From Cryptomeria japonica (taxonomy: Eukaryota; Streptophyta; Pinopsida; Cupressales; Cupressaceae): a stretch of 64,000 nt of DNA. Made by a program: the position numbers and the translations under genes. The notes under the pieces are model-generated. The model ran no database searches, was not told the DNA's origin, and was given only the letters and a program-made list of their open reading frames with translations. Location of the stretch: assembly GCF_030272615.1 (NCBI RefSeq), contig NC_081406.1, positions 246,069,218 through 246,133,217 on the forward strand. Direction: 5' to 3'. Below are positions 21,591-33,292 of the stretch, in pieces; the first letter of the stretch is position 1, and every line of letters starts with the position of its first letter.

Positions 21591-22692
21591 AAAGAGAGAA
21601 ATTTTATAATCTTGTCAGACAATCCCCTGAGTAAATACTGCCAAAGGAGGATAGTTGAAGGACAGAGGAACAACAGTATATCGGCATGGTCCTTTCCCTT
21701 TGCTTAAAGGACAAGGAGATGGAGGAGATGGAATACGAGGTTAAAACTTTGGATAGACTTGGTTATAGATGGACTAGACTGCTTCCGTATTATGGGCAAA
21801 GTATTATTGTCCACCGTTCATACTAAAAGAGTTTGAATCAAAGACACTGAAAAAACAGAAATTTCTAACCAAGTAGTTTACAAAGAATTTCTAACCAAGT
21901 AGATTGGAGATAGGTTTAGGCTTTTTCTTTACATTGATTGTAATGGTGGAAGGTGTATATTTTCGTGGATTTTTCTATTTAGTTTTGTGTCTATATATTT
22001 TAAGATGTGACTCATCATTTTATGTAAATTATAATAGGTGTGTATATATGTGATGTACATATTAGATTGAATTATTGATAGATCTTTTTTGTTTACATGA
22101 CAAGAACAAGTAAAGAAGTGGAGAATCTAGAGGACTATCATCTTGCAAGGAAGAAGTATTTGATGAGTGGCAATTATATTAATTTGTATTGTATTTGATA
22201 TTGTTGTGTGTGAGTTTTTTATCAACGTTTCGATTTGTGATCCATCATCAAGATAATGGAGTGTGATCCAAAACATTGATTAAAAAACTCACACATAATC
22301 TTAATCCAAAACCAGTATCAAATAAGTTAAATGGATTGTGGAAATCTTATATCATTAATTTGTATTGTATCAATTCTCAAGGGATTGCTCTCTTGGTGAA
22401 GAAAGAGTTTCTTATTAATGGTAATGTCGTTCAACTGTAAAGTGGTAGTTGCATTATGCAAAATGACTTATTATGAGAAGAGAAGTATAAAGTTCTCAAT
22501 AATTGTTCTCAAGGGAAACGCTTGCATGAATAGTTTTTAATGTTTCAAGATAATCTAACTCAACAGCCAATTTGTGTTTGTTCTCTTGCTAGTTTCTTTC
22601 TAAGACTACTTCTTGTTCACTAGTCTCACCAACTATAATGGAGTAAAAATAACTCTTTTATCTCAATCCAAGTTTCCTCAACCTAATCTACC
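21290..22692 (+). repeat. Dispersed 1.4 kb repeat, copy 1
   Basis: This segment matches 37425-38728 in the same orientation through most of its length, with small substitutions and indels. Shared landmarks include GGAGATGGAGGAGATGGAAT (one base different in the other copy), TTGGAGATAGGTTTAG, AAGTATTTGATGAGTGG and CCTCAACCTAAT at the end. It has no evident coding capacity. Both copies flank the large TIR transposon, this one ending about 0.4 kb to its left. Confidence 0.88.
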
Positions 22693-23075
22693 ATCACCCC
22701 TAGACACGTGTGTGTGAAGTGCCTTGATTGTAATCTAGAATGGGACAAGGAAAGTAAGATTTTCTCCAATGCTTTAATAAACCTAAATAATCATTCAAAA
22801 TCAATTTCTTGTATTGTTCTTGATATGTATGCAAGTGTTAGACTTATTTGAATGTTGGGTAATTTGTTTCTAGTGTTCGTTTTCTTGTATTGTTGCATTT
22901 GAATCATATTCTTAAGAAACTAAGTTTAGAGTTCCTTCTATGGAGCATAAAAATGGAACCAAGAAACTAAGACCTAATCCCACTCTCATGTAAACACAAT
23001 GGAATACGAAAGAGCCTAGGCAGATATATCAGTTTGACTACTTCTTGTAGGGAAGAGAGAGTCAAGGAATATATT
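22693..23075. other. Unique-looking flank left of the TIR element
   Basis: This 0.38 kb stretch holds no recognisable gene. It is the left flank of the transposon at 23076 and is the place to look for an empty-site allele. Confidence 0.5.
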
Positions 23076-23106
23076 TGGGTAAGTGCACAAAGATGGTGGT
23101 CAAAAA
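23076..23106 (+). repeat. Left terminal inverted repeat of the TIR element
   Basis: The 31 bp end TGGGTAAGTGCACAAAGATG followed by GTGGTCAAAAA pairs with 34761-34791 on the other strand. The first 22 bases are identical, then two substitutions occur before the A run. It contains GTGCAC, a 6 bp palindrome. Confidence 0.9.
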
Positions 23107-23110
23107 AGTG

Positions 23111-23265
23111 GCCACGTACGCGCTTAGGTTTGTTGATCCCAAGCCTAGAGGGTAGCGCGTACGCGCTGCTTTTAGGGAAAGTAGCGCGTACGCGCTACCT
23201 CTAGGAAAATGAGCATGTACACGCTAATAATCTCAAAAGAACTGCGTACGTAGTACTTGTCAAAA
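23111..23265 (+). repeat. Left subterminal GCGTACGC palindromes
   Basis: Within 160 bp of the left end lie CACGTACGCGCTT, GTAGCGCGTACGCGCTGC, the perfect 18 bp palindrome GTAGCGCGTACGCGCTAC (23181-23198), a diverged CATGTACACGCT and TGCGTACGTAGTAC. Such clustered subterminal motifs are typical binding sites of plant transposases, as in CACTA elements. The role here is inferred. Confidence 0.85.
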
Positions 23266-23385
23266 AAAGTTTTTAAAAAAAAAACTGGGTCTTATTTTCC
23301 CGTGAAAAGCGCGTTTTTAGTTTATTTTTTCTTCATTTTCTCTCCTAAACCACGAATGGGGTGCTAAATTTCTCCTCCAGACACT

Positions 23386-25979
23386 ATGGATCAAGGTTAG
23401 TTTTTGTTAATTTTTCTCTTTCTTTCTCGTTTGTTCAATTTGTTTTACATTTTGAATTTAATTTCATTAATTTTGATTAGGTTTTTTCATTTTTTGTTTC
23501 AAAAACCAAATTCTTCTAATCCACAACAAGAACAACCAAATGCACCTCCTGAAAACCCACAAGATACACCCCCAATTCCTCCTTTTGACCGCACACCTGA
23601 AACACAGGAGCAATTAATTAATCAGTTAGGACAAAATACGTCTAAAATCAATAGACTGATTGTTAAATTGAAAACATCCGAACTTGAGCATCATCAATCC
23701 CTCGCCACTAGCCTAGAAACATTAGCTAGTGGTGCCATAGTTGTTTCCACACAAATTACCAAATGGGGAAACTTTAGGGATAGGTGTCATCAATTCTATG
23801 TCGATGGGTTATCATACGAGGGAGTAAAAAACAAAATATTAGTAAACAAGAAATATGTGCCCTTTTCGTTGATCCCAAAACTGGTCAGTCATTACCTCTT
23901 AATGCAAAGAGGTTTCCCATACATTGGTGTACCAATGTGCAGATGAAGAATCTTTTTGGGCAGAGGTGGTGGATGGTCTTTGATGATCCACCTTGTAATA
24001 ATTATGAGGTGCCATTCTATTTTTTGAGAAAAGTATACTATGAGTTTGTGCTCAATGTGCGCCCAAACTATTTTGACATAAGAGAGTTCCATGGTAGAGG
24101 TGGTGGTTTTGCCCAAGATAGACCTGGAGCCTGTAGGCGATTACCCGCGGAGAGTCATCGCCCCCTAGCACCTAAACCCAAGGTGCATCAGGCTATCCCA
24201 ATAGAGCTGAAAGAGTCAATGGAGCTACAAACTCTTCAGGTGGCCACAACATTGACTAGTACCATCATCCAGCATGGGCCATCATTAGCACACCCTATTG
24301 TATTGGATGATGAGCCATTAGTTGCTTTGGGTGGTGACGGAGAGCCCATCCAGCATATGTGTGTTAGTTGCTCGGGGATATGCTCAGGGATAGATGATGC
24401 ATCCGGTGCAGATGGATCCACATCTCATCCATGCACGATTTGCGGGAGTAGATATCAGACCCACACGGCTAAGGATTTCACATTGATAGATGAGTTGATG
24501 GACATGGTGTTTGCCCATCAGCGACAGACACAGGTGTGTTGATTTGAATTCATAGCATTTTATTTATCAACCACTTTAAATTTGTAATTACATAAATGAA
24601 TTTTCATTTATATATCGATTTAAATTGAGACAAATAATATGCATTTCAGGATGCAGCAGCAATATCCCATACTCCTCCCCCAGTTACTACAACTGCAACT
24701 TCGATGCCTGAGTTATAAATTTTGTAACATGTTAAAATAGAATAGTACACTTTGAATTCAAAAAAATACAAGATATACTAACTATCTTTAATGCTTGGTC
24801 CAATTTTTGGTTTGTAGGTGTTGACAGGGGACCAAATGTCCCAGATTGATGACATCATGCTCTCAGCGATCGATTTTTGCCTACAAGGCTATACGGTATC
24901 ATATTTTTCACAACCCTTTTTATGTATTATTTTGATGGAATATGCAAGTCATTTCATTTTAGATTTTTAAAATTATGTTTAATATATTATCTGTACTAAT
25001 ATCTCATGTTAATTTTGTTTTTTTAGGGTACCCCCTCCGCGTCTAGGGCTCGTCCTAAGAAAAAGAATTCCTCAAAGATGCCAAAACGTGGGAAGAAGGT
25101 AATTGAACATATTTTTAGTTGTACAATTGTTTGAAAATGTTGAAATCAAGTATTAGTTGGGGTTTGTAGATTGATTAGTGTTTTTTTGTCTATTTTACAT
25201 GTACAGCGGCCATTGAGCTATGTGGATTTGTTGAATGCGCCTGATTCGCCCGTGGATCAAGAGAGGACGAAGGTACGTATCTCTACTTTATTTTCTTGAT
25301 TTCATGATTATATGCACGCGTACATGTGAACTTGTAATAAATTATAATCTTAATTTTTTTCATACAGGAAATATCCATACCTATTTCATCAATGGCGAAC
25401 CCTCCTCCGTGCACTGGAGAAGCATCTCAGGATCTAGTACACTTTTGTTTGGTCTATTACATTAATTGTTTTTAACCTACAATACTTATCATTATATTAA
25501 TTGTATTTAATCTTTGAACATTTTTTGTATAGGTAATAGCGACAGTTTCTCCATCGATGGTGAGCCATCCTCAGTCCCTTGGAGAAGCATCTTAGGCACA
25601 GGTACGTCATTGTTCTCTATATTATAGTTTTTAAGTGTTTTTGATATATTTATGTTAGTAAATTGTATTAATTGTAAATTTAATCTACAATAGACCCCTT
25701 CGCGGTACGGCCATAACGTGGATCCATTTAAGTATGTCTTCAAGAAAACTCCTAAGAGTGACAAGGAGAGGAAAGCGAAGACATTAGCTCCTGGATCAGC
25801 CGATGAGGTAATCTACATTTCAATTGCAAAGGAATTATAGTTAAATGCATAGTTATGTTGTTAATTGTGAACTATTTTCTACAAAAGAATTCTAACTTGG
25901 CTTTTGAATTGTGGTTTTGCAGCCATCTACAGAGCCACGTATTGCATCAAAGAGGCTTGATTTTGATGATCCACCATAA
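23386..25979 (+). pseudogene. Spliced plus-strand gene of the TIR element, unknown product, lightly decayed
   Basis: A first large coding stretch (about 23480-24533) encodes a Pro/Gln-rich start, a coiled-coil-prone helix, then WCTNVQMKNLF, FGQRWWMVFDDPP and RKVYYEFVLNVRPNYFDIRE. It is frameshifted near 23824 in a run of six A. Eight further exons follow: 24650-24712, 24818-24895, 25027-25098, 25207-25272, 25368-25436, 25533-25601, 25694-25807 and 25923-25979. Each is flanked by AG and mostly GT, and every one is a multiple of three in phase 0. The exon at 25027 is strongly basic (RPKKKNSSKMPKRGKK), suggesting a nuclear DNA-binding protein. The stop is TAA at 25977. Lesions: the frameshift, a lost donor at 24713 (TT) and a TAG in the 25533 exon. 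Whether ATG 23386, at the start of a possible mini-exon, is the true start is unclear. Family not recognised. Confidence 0.65.
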
Positions 25980-26489
25980 GTTTAGGATCATATAGTGTTA
26001 TTTTTGGTCATAGAATGACCAGTACATGTAGATATATTCTACATTTTTATTGTATATCGATTTGGACATGGCATATGCCACATTTTTGTAATACTTGTAT
26101 TGACTTGGCAGACATACCTTTCTTTTATATATATAAATGTCGATATTTGATCCAATAAATGTGTACTAAGTTCATTATTTTGTATTCGTTGTATTTTGTG
26201 GTTGTCCTTTTATAAATTTAATTGATCATTTGCCTATGTAATCAACAATATGAATATAAACAACAAAAATATTGATATAAAACATTGCAATCGTGGAATA
26301 TGATTTGATAAAATTTCTAAAATGTTGAATTAACCCTACAAAACTCCTTGTATTCAGTTCATTATGGTGTATTCGTTGTATTTGGTGGCTGCCCTTTTAT
26401 AAATTTAAATCAGTATTTGCATATGTAATCAACAATATGAATTTAAACAACAAAAATCGACAATATGAATATAAATAACAATATGTGTT
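25980..26489. other. 3' flank of the plus-strand gene
   Basis: AT-rich sequence after the stop holds AATAAA-like signals (CCAATAAATG near 26152) suitable for polyadenylation. Two phrases repeat about 165 bp apart: GTTCATTATTTTGTATTCGT near 26170 and GTTCATTATGGTGTATTCGT near 26357, each followed by AATCAACAATATGAATATAA-like text. No gene is seen. Confidence 0.5.
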
Positions 26490-28430
26490 TGGTGTGAGAG
26501 CACCCTCACGCTCGCAATGGTCAAATTTTGTTCGTCATGTGCACAAATTGATGTTGCAAATGCATTCGGGTGGGCAGGTTTACACTAGGCATGCCCCTAA
26601 CATGCATCCCAAAGTGTCAGAATGTCGAGAGCCATACCATACCGATGCGATCTCTCAAGTGCCCTGAGTCCAAAAAATTATCAAAATTTGACAAACTGTT
26701 TCTTCCAATCCAGGACACATATGGTCGATCTGTTTGAACTTGTGGGGTCGTGTGAGGCTCCTCTACAATGGCCTATCTCAGTTTTTGACGAATTGGAGCC
26801 ATTTTCAATTGGTAGCATTTTTTCGCCTGCTACAAAAATTGTCAGTTGCATGCAATGCAAAGTTGCCGGATTGGTTAGAATTGATTTGGTTCGTCATGTG
26901 CACAAACCAACATCACGAGTGCATCTAGGTGGGCACTTTTACGCTAGGCATGCCCCTGTCATGCATCCCAAAGCACCGAAATGTCGAGAGTCATACCATA
27001 CTAGGGCGATCTCTCAAGTGCCCTGAGTCCAAAAAATTATCAAAATTTGACGGAGTGTTTCTTCAAATCCAAGACACATATGGTCGATCCATTTGAACCT
27101 ATGGGGTGGCGTGAGGCTCCTCTACAATGGCCTATCTCGTTTTTTGATGAATCGGAGCCATTTTCAATTGGTAGCATTTCGCCTACTGCAAAAACCATTA
27201 GTTGCATGCAATGCAAAGTTGCAGAATTGGCTAGAATTGATTCAGCTCGTCGTGTGCACAAACTGACGTCACGAGCACGTCTGGGTGGGTAGTTTTATGC
27301 TAGGCATGCCCCTTTCATGCATTCCAAAGCATCGAAACGTCGAGAGTCATACCCTACCAGCACGATCTCTCAAGTGCCCTGAGTCCAAAACATTGTCAAA
27401 ATTTGATGGATTATTTCTTCCAATCCAGGACACATATGGTCGATCCGTTTGAACTTGTGCGGTCACATGAGGATCCTCTACAATGGCCTATCTTATTTTT
27501 TGACGTATCGAAGCCATTTTCAATTGGTAGCATTTTTTCGCCTGCTGCAAAAACCGGCAATTGCATGCAATGCAAAGTTGCAGGATTGGCTAGAATCGAT
27601 TCGGCTCGTCGTGTGCACAAACCAACATCATGAGCATGTCCGGGTGGATAGGTTTACACTAGGCATGCCCCTATCATGCATCCCAAAGCACCGGAATGTT
27701 GAGAGTCATACCCTACCGACGCGATCTCTCAAATGCCTTGAGTCCAAAAAATTGTCAAAATTTGACAAACTGTTTCTTCCAATCCAGGACACATATGGTC
27801 GGTCCATTTGAACATGTGGGGTCGCGTGAGGCTCCTCTACAATGGCCTATCTCATTTTTTGATGACTCAGAGCCATTTTCAATTGGTAGCATTTTTTCGC
27901 CTGCTGCAAAAACTATCAGTTGCATGCAATGCAAAGTTGCGGGATTAGCTAGAATTGATTCGGCTCGTCATGTGCACAAACCGACATCATGAGAACATTT
28001 GGGTGTGAATAATTAAGCTAGGAGTTCCCCTTTCATGCATCCCAAAGCGCCAGAACATCAAGAGTCATACCCTACCGGCGCGATCTCTCAAGTGCCATGA
28101 GTCCAAAAAATTGTCAAATTTTGACGAAATGTTTCTTCCAATCCATGATGCATATGGTTGATCCGCTTGAACCTATGGGGTTGCGTGAGGCTCCTCTACA
28201 ATGGCCTATCTCAGTTTTTGATGAATCGGAGCCATTTTCAATTGGTAGCATTGTTTCGCTTGCTGCAAAAACTGGCAGTTGCAAGATTGGCTAGAATTGA
28301 TTCGGGTCGTCGTGTGCACAAACCAACATCACAAGCATGTCTGGGTGGGCAGTTTTATGCTAGGCATGCCCCTGTCGTGCATCCCAAAGCGTCAGAACGT
28401 CGAGAGTCATACCCTACGAGTGCAATGTAC
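26490..28430 (+). repeat. Tandem array of about 358 bp units, 5.4 copies, inside the TIR element
   Basis: The phrase GAGTCCAAAA starts at 26666, 27025, 27381, 27740 and 28099, giving periods of 359, 356, 359 and 359 bp. Each unit holds GATGCGATCTCTCAAGTGCC-like text, GACACATATGGTCGATC, CTCCTCTACAATGGCCTATC and TAGGCATGCCCCT. A frame of about 100 residues stays partly open in every unit (with PLQWPISFFDESEPFSIGSI) and stops at the same TGA just after CAAGTGCCC. The last unit lacks about 20 bp and breaks off at 28430. Function unknown: a satellite seed or a spacer are both possible. Confidence 0.92.
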
Positions 28431-28986
28431 AAGTTGCTTGACAACTTTTTTGACAATGTTTTTGACAATAATGACATTTTTTGCTCAAATTATATCTAGT
28501 CTCAATCTATGACCCCTATGACCTAATAATGACTCAAATAATTCTCCATGATTGTACAAGAATAAATAATTCTCATGATTGACCTTATCACATCACATAT
28601 ACTCAAAACATAGTCACAAAACATTGACACACAAAATAGTCACAAAATACTGTCACATATTATTCAAAAATTTGCCTCTAAATATGGTCAAATCAGCTCT
28701 TGGCTATTTGATTATACAAAAAAATGTCTTACAAATCATCTCATGGGCTTTTATACAAAATTTGGCATTACAATATGTGTGATTCCGCTCATCACCATTT
28801 TAATATACAAAATTTGGCATGTACATATGTACAAATCAGTTCATTGCCATTTAAATATACAAAATTATGCCCCTAAACATGTAAAAATCAGCTCATGGGC
28901 ATTTATGTATGCAAAAAATGAATATAGAACAATTCGTCGATGATTTATACAAAATTCTCAAAATCATTCTACTCTGAACCGTAGAA
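28431..28986. other. Spacer with degenerate 57 bp repeats
   Basis: Between the array and the transposase gene, four to five diverged units from about 28675 to 28917 share ATACAAAATTTGGCAT, then ATGTACAAATCAGCTCATGG-like text, at roughly 57-60 bp spacing. Outside them the sequence is AT-rich without a gene. Confidence 0.6.
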
Positions 28987-31659
28987 TCAATCAAGTGAGC
29001 CGTCAGGATCGGCTCTAACCCGTATTGTGTCAAGTATTGCCTCGTGGTCAAATTCACGAACTTTCCATAAAATCTTGTTATGAGGTCTACCACAATACTT
29101 CATCAAATGAATATTTGTTGCAACAAAAAGGTTAGAGAAATGAAGAATATGTCTATGTGTTTCAAAGTCCTCGAACAACCAAACATCAGAATTCTTGATA
29201 GGGTATCTCCTAAGCCATGTTCTTGTCATGACAATAGACCCTATTGGGTACTCAATACCCTCTCCATCAATGATTGTGGTTGTCAATTTTATTTTTGGCT
29301 GAACACAACGACACAAATAGTAATTCATTTCTTTTTCATTGTTCTCTTCTGCAACAACTGCATACACATGACCTACATTTTATAAAGTGTTAATTAATAC
29401 CAAAAATAAAGTATGATGTACAACAAAATGAACCAAAAAGAATACTTGCAAAAAAATTAACTCAAAAAATCACCTGAATCCACTACGTCGAATACATGGT
29501 CAAAATCCACTGATGTCTCCATCTGGCTTAATTGTAGTGCTTTGGTAATTTGATATGAATCAATGGGAACCAACGGTCTACAAGACCGTTTTTAACCCCA
29601 CTCTTGTGATTCACATTCTTCCCACAAACAATACATGCATGAAGAGCAAAAACATACCATCTATCTCATATATATTACCAATGAACTTGAATTTGAACTC
29701 ATAAATGAGTGCATGTCACTCGATCCTGCAACTGTACAACAATCTAGAAAACTTTCAATGTTAGATTCAGTGATCAACCAAAAATATCTATGAACCATTA
29801 ACGTTCTTGGATTACCAGGACCCATCGTAGACTTACACCATCGCACAATTGTTTCTACATCTATCAACTCAACACCACCTTCATACTGCAATTATTCTCT
29901 ATCTAGGGCTCTTTTCACACATGCTCATGTACCATCATGCTCTTCCTTACCATGTCCAGCCTCAGTGAAATTCCAAAAATGTACACTGCTTGTCATATGC
30001 ATCCTTGTCAACCAATAAAATATCCTTGCATTCTTGAATTGTGCAGTGCAATTATCTGACCATATTAAGTGTCAGTTGTATCATATGTTCCTTTCCCTTA
30101 AACTATCATAGAAAACTTTAAAGCATCCTTGTACAAACTTCGATGAATGAGTATGATCATCACTTATGTTGAAGTGATACTCTCTTACAACCTTTCTATC
30201 CTCCTCTATGCTATCATTTGCATGAATGAATGCTATGTGTACAAAAATAGAAACTTGTGTAGAGTGATAATACATAGATTGCACTTCATTTTGAGGTTGT
30301 AGTGTATAATTTTCAGTGAAATCAACAATAGAGACAATGGTGCCAAGAGGAAATGTGTCCTTACATAACTTGAATTTCTCATCTAACCATCAAGCTCTAT
30401 GTGTATGCATTATGTACTCATAAACTAATTTCTCTTGTTCATAAATTCAGCTACACATATATCATTTTTCACTAGCTCACATCTCTTCAAATCTTTTCCA
30501 TCTTTAACTCCATATGTGATTGTCTTGTATTTTCCGAAAGAAACTAGTTTCATACCAATTTCATGTGTGCTCTCCAAATGTACACATCTTGGTAAACGTT
30601 GCAAACCACCACATATAGAACAAGAAACTTTCAAACAAGACATCTTATAATAAATGCAACCATCATGTCTATTACATAGCACACTTGAAATAAATTCTCT
30701 TACCGACTTAGGAGGTGCTTGTATATTGCATTCCTGCAAAAAATCATTAGTGTGCAAAGTAGAACAAATATGACGAAAAATATCATAGTGCATGGAAAAT
30801 TCAATATGCATCCTACAACAACACGTGGTGTGTACATGATTAATCTTAATATAAAAAAATTTTGCCATTTTAGAAAATCTTCGAGAAATTATTGTTAGGT
30901 TCCTCTATTTTCTCCCGCCTCTTTAATGCTTTACTTAATGTTGATCTACTAACATTTAATGACTTACTTGTTTTGCTTATCAAACGATCTTTTTATTTTC
31001 TTGCTCATTATGGTTGATGTAATGACACGTTGAGTAGCATTAGAATCTTTAGTACGTGATTTTAAATCAATAGCTTGATATGCATCAAATAGATTCCTCA
31101 CAAAAGTTCTTTCACTGTTACTTTCAGATGATCTTAGGCCTAGAATTTTCATTGTCTCTCTAAAATTCAAATTTTAAATCATTTGATCAATTAATTGACA
31201 TCTTGCGGTTTGATTTAAGTTTTCAAAATAGTTTTGTCATATTCTTTTAACCATTCTCCTACAAGTTCGTTCATTCATTTTATTGGGCATTGGCTTCAAT
31301 ATATTCTCATCAATGTCAATTAGATACTTTGGTTTCCTACGAATGATTCTAGAAGGTGTTAACATCAGTGCATTATGTACATACAATTCATCAAATAGAG
31401 AAGGTGTATGTTCATCATTTAATTGATTATTCAATATGGTATCTTCTTCAATTGCATTAGGTTCATACGGCAAATCAAATGTCTCATCTTCAATTGCATT
31501 AGGTACATTATGTTTGTTTGTTAAATCGAATTGAGATGTTGAGGGTGACATACCTTCTTCTCACATTGTTCTTATGTCACGTAATTTCTTCATATGTTGC
31601 ATTTGTCTTTCCTTTTCAGTCTCTCGTTGTTCCATCGTTCCTCGCTTGTTCTTTCTCAT
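28987..31659 (-). pseudogene. Transposase-like protein (RNase H-fold, DDE/D type suspected), spliced, decayed
   Basis: Read on the minus strand, the first ATG is at 31659 (MRKNKRGTMEQRE), with a charged N-terminus reaching about 30990. Exon 2 spans about 30733-29658, exon 3 about 29577-29474, exon 4 29372-28987, with GT-AG borders. Exon 2 holds paired cysteines (LKVSCSICGG), then FPLGTIVSIVDFTENYTLQ, then IWSDNCTAQFKNARIFYWL, then FWNFTEAGHGKEEHDGT and VKRALDRE. The acidic residues in VDF, WSDN and the GHGK block are spaced as in a DDE/D nuclease core. I recall a similar D-ENY / SDNC-QFK / GHGK series in uncharacterised eukaryotic proteins, but cannot name the family. Exon 4 encodes a C-terminal beta-rich domain ending PDGSLD. 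In-frame stops (about 31560, 31229, 30385, 30080, 29910, 29890) and frameshifts (about 30430, 29700) show decay. Being flanked by TIRs supports the transposase role. Confidence 0.65.
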
Positions 31660-32216
31660 GGTTGATTTCGGTTGTCCTAAATAGAATCATATTACATATA
31701 TATGTAAACAAAAGTTCATAAACAAACAAATAACCTTAAATATGCATCTTATCACTATTTTTTGGAATCAAACTATTAAACAATCACAATACTATTGACA
31801 AAACTAATAAGAGCAACAATTCAATCATTTGAAATAATGCAAAAACAAAAAATTTACTTACTTCTATGTATAAAACAGTGATAGAAGTGCAGACACAGTT
31901 CCAGTGGGGCCTTCAACAACCTCAAAAACTTCTTTTGAGGCCGTTGAGGCTCTTGGGCAACTAAAACTATGTCTACATACCACGTACGCACTACATTAAT
32001 AACCGCATGTGCGCTATTAGTATATTGCATTAGATGCATTATGTTCATTTGGTAAATCAAATTGAGATGTTGAGGATGACATACCTTATTCTCACATTGT
32101 TCTTATGTCATGTAATTTCTTCATACGATGTCTTTGTCTTTCCTTTTCAGCCTCTCGTTGTTCCATCGTTCCTCGCTTGTTCTTTCCCATGGTTGATATC
32201 GTTTGTCTTAAATAGA

Positions 32217-32263
<47 letters not shown>

Positions 32264-32578
32264 AAAAGCTCATAAACAAACAAATAACCATAAATATGCA
32301 TCTTATCACTATTTTTTGGAATCAAACTATTAAACAATCACAATACTATTGACAAAACTAATAAGAACAACAATTCAATCATTTGAAATCATGCAAAAAC
32401 AAAAAAATTCACTTAATTCTATGTATAAAACAGTGATAGAAGTGCAGACACAGTTCCAGTGGGGCCTTCAACAACCTCAAAAACTTCTTTTGAGGTCGTT
32501 GAGGCTCTTGGGCAACTAAAACTATATCTACATACCACATACGCGCTACATTAATAACCGCATGCGTGTTGTTAGTCC
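31493..32578 (-). repeat. 540 bp direct duplication covering the transposase 5' end and promoter
   Basis: Copy 1 (about 31493-32023) and copy 2 (about 32024-32578) are adjacent and in the same orientation. Both contain the start region of the transposase gene (MRKNKRGTMEQRE in copy 1, MGKNKRGTMEQRE in copy 2), the upstream AT-rich stretch and the phrase CAACAACCTCAAAAACTTCT. Copy 2 is interrupted early by stops, so it is a duplicated promoter plus first coding piece. The offset grows from 531 to 555 bp because copy 2 gained a TA repeat. Confidence 0.9.
32218..32261. repeat. TA dinucleotide microsatellite
   Basis: About 22 uninterrupted TA repeats occur in the second copy of the duplicated 5' region. 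The first copy has only a short TATATATG at the same place (about 31695), so the expansion came after the duplication. Confidence 0.95.
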
Positions 32579-32770
32579 ATAAAATGTTGGCAAGCCCAAC
32601 AATATTTTTTTTCCCCATTTTGTACTAATAAGTAGCGTGTACACGCTCCTAAGCCTAAAAAATGTTATGGCAGGGTAGCGAATAATAGGCTCAGTACACC
32701 GTGTGCGCTTACAAGTAATAAGTAGTGCGTACGTGCTATTTGTAGCAGAAAAAATGTGAATGAAAACGGA

Positions 32771-32772
32771 TG

Positions 32773-32803
<31 letters not shown>

Positions 32804-32847
32804 GGAGGGGGAGGGAGGGAAGGTAGAGAGAGGGAGGGAGGTAGAGG

Positions 32848-32890
<43 letters not shown>

Positions 32891-33066
32891 GGGGAGAGAG
32901 GGAAGGAGGGAGAGGAAGAGAGAGGGAGAGAAAGAGAGGGGGGAGGGAGGGAAGGTAGAGAGAGAGAGAGAGAGGGGTAGGGAGAGAATAAGGGTTATGG
33001 AGGAAGGGAGAGGGAGAGAGAGAGGGGGGGGAGTAGGGGGGAGGGAGAGAGGAGGAGGGGGAAGGG
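32771..33066. repeat. GA-rich microsatellite and low-complexity tract
   Basis: About 300 bases consist almost only of G and A, built from GA, GGA and GGGA runs with long G stretches. Open frames over this tract on both strands (Arg/Glu/Gly-rich one way, Pro/Ser/Leu-rich the other) are a consequence of composition. It lies between the transposase promoter and the small minus-strand gene. Confidence 0.95.
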
Positions 33067-33292
33067 GTCATATGGTGGGCTAATAAAATGATATATTATT
33101 TAAAGTTATGAATAGAACATCATACAATAGAACATTAGTAGTTTAGTTTTGATATAGCTAAGTTAAACCATTGTCAGCGTAAGATAGACTCCAAGAGAAC
33201 AAACAACGAGGCTTCACTAAAAAGCAAGTGTAAGAGCTTGACCTAACCCTAAGAGTATTGCCTTTCTAAAACATATGATTCTATTAAATTTG

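Noticed and set aside
26485-28512. Many overlapping frames of 60-134 codons
   Set aside because: They are the same frame repeated by a 358 bp tandem array and end at a shared stop. I treat the array as a repeat and mention the frame only as an observation.
28893-29385. Plus-strand frame of 101 codons opposite the transposase C-terminus
   Set aside because: It is the antisense shadow of the minus-strand exon, which has splice borders and continuity with the preceding exon.
32756-33083. Open frames of about 75-111 codons on both strands
   Set aside because: They are translations of the GA microsatellite, giving Arg/Glu/Gly or Pro/Ser/Leu repeats without coding constraint.
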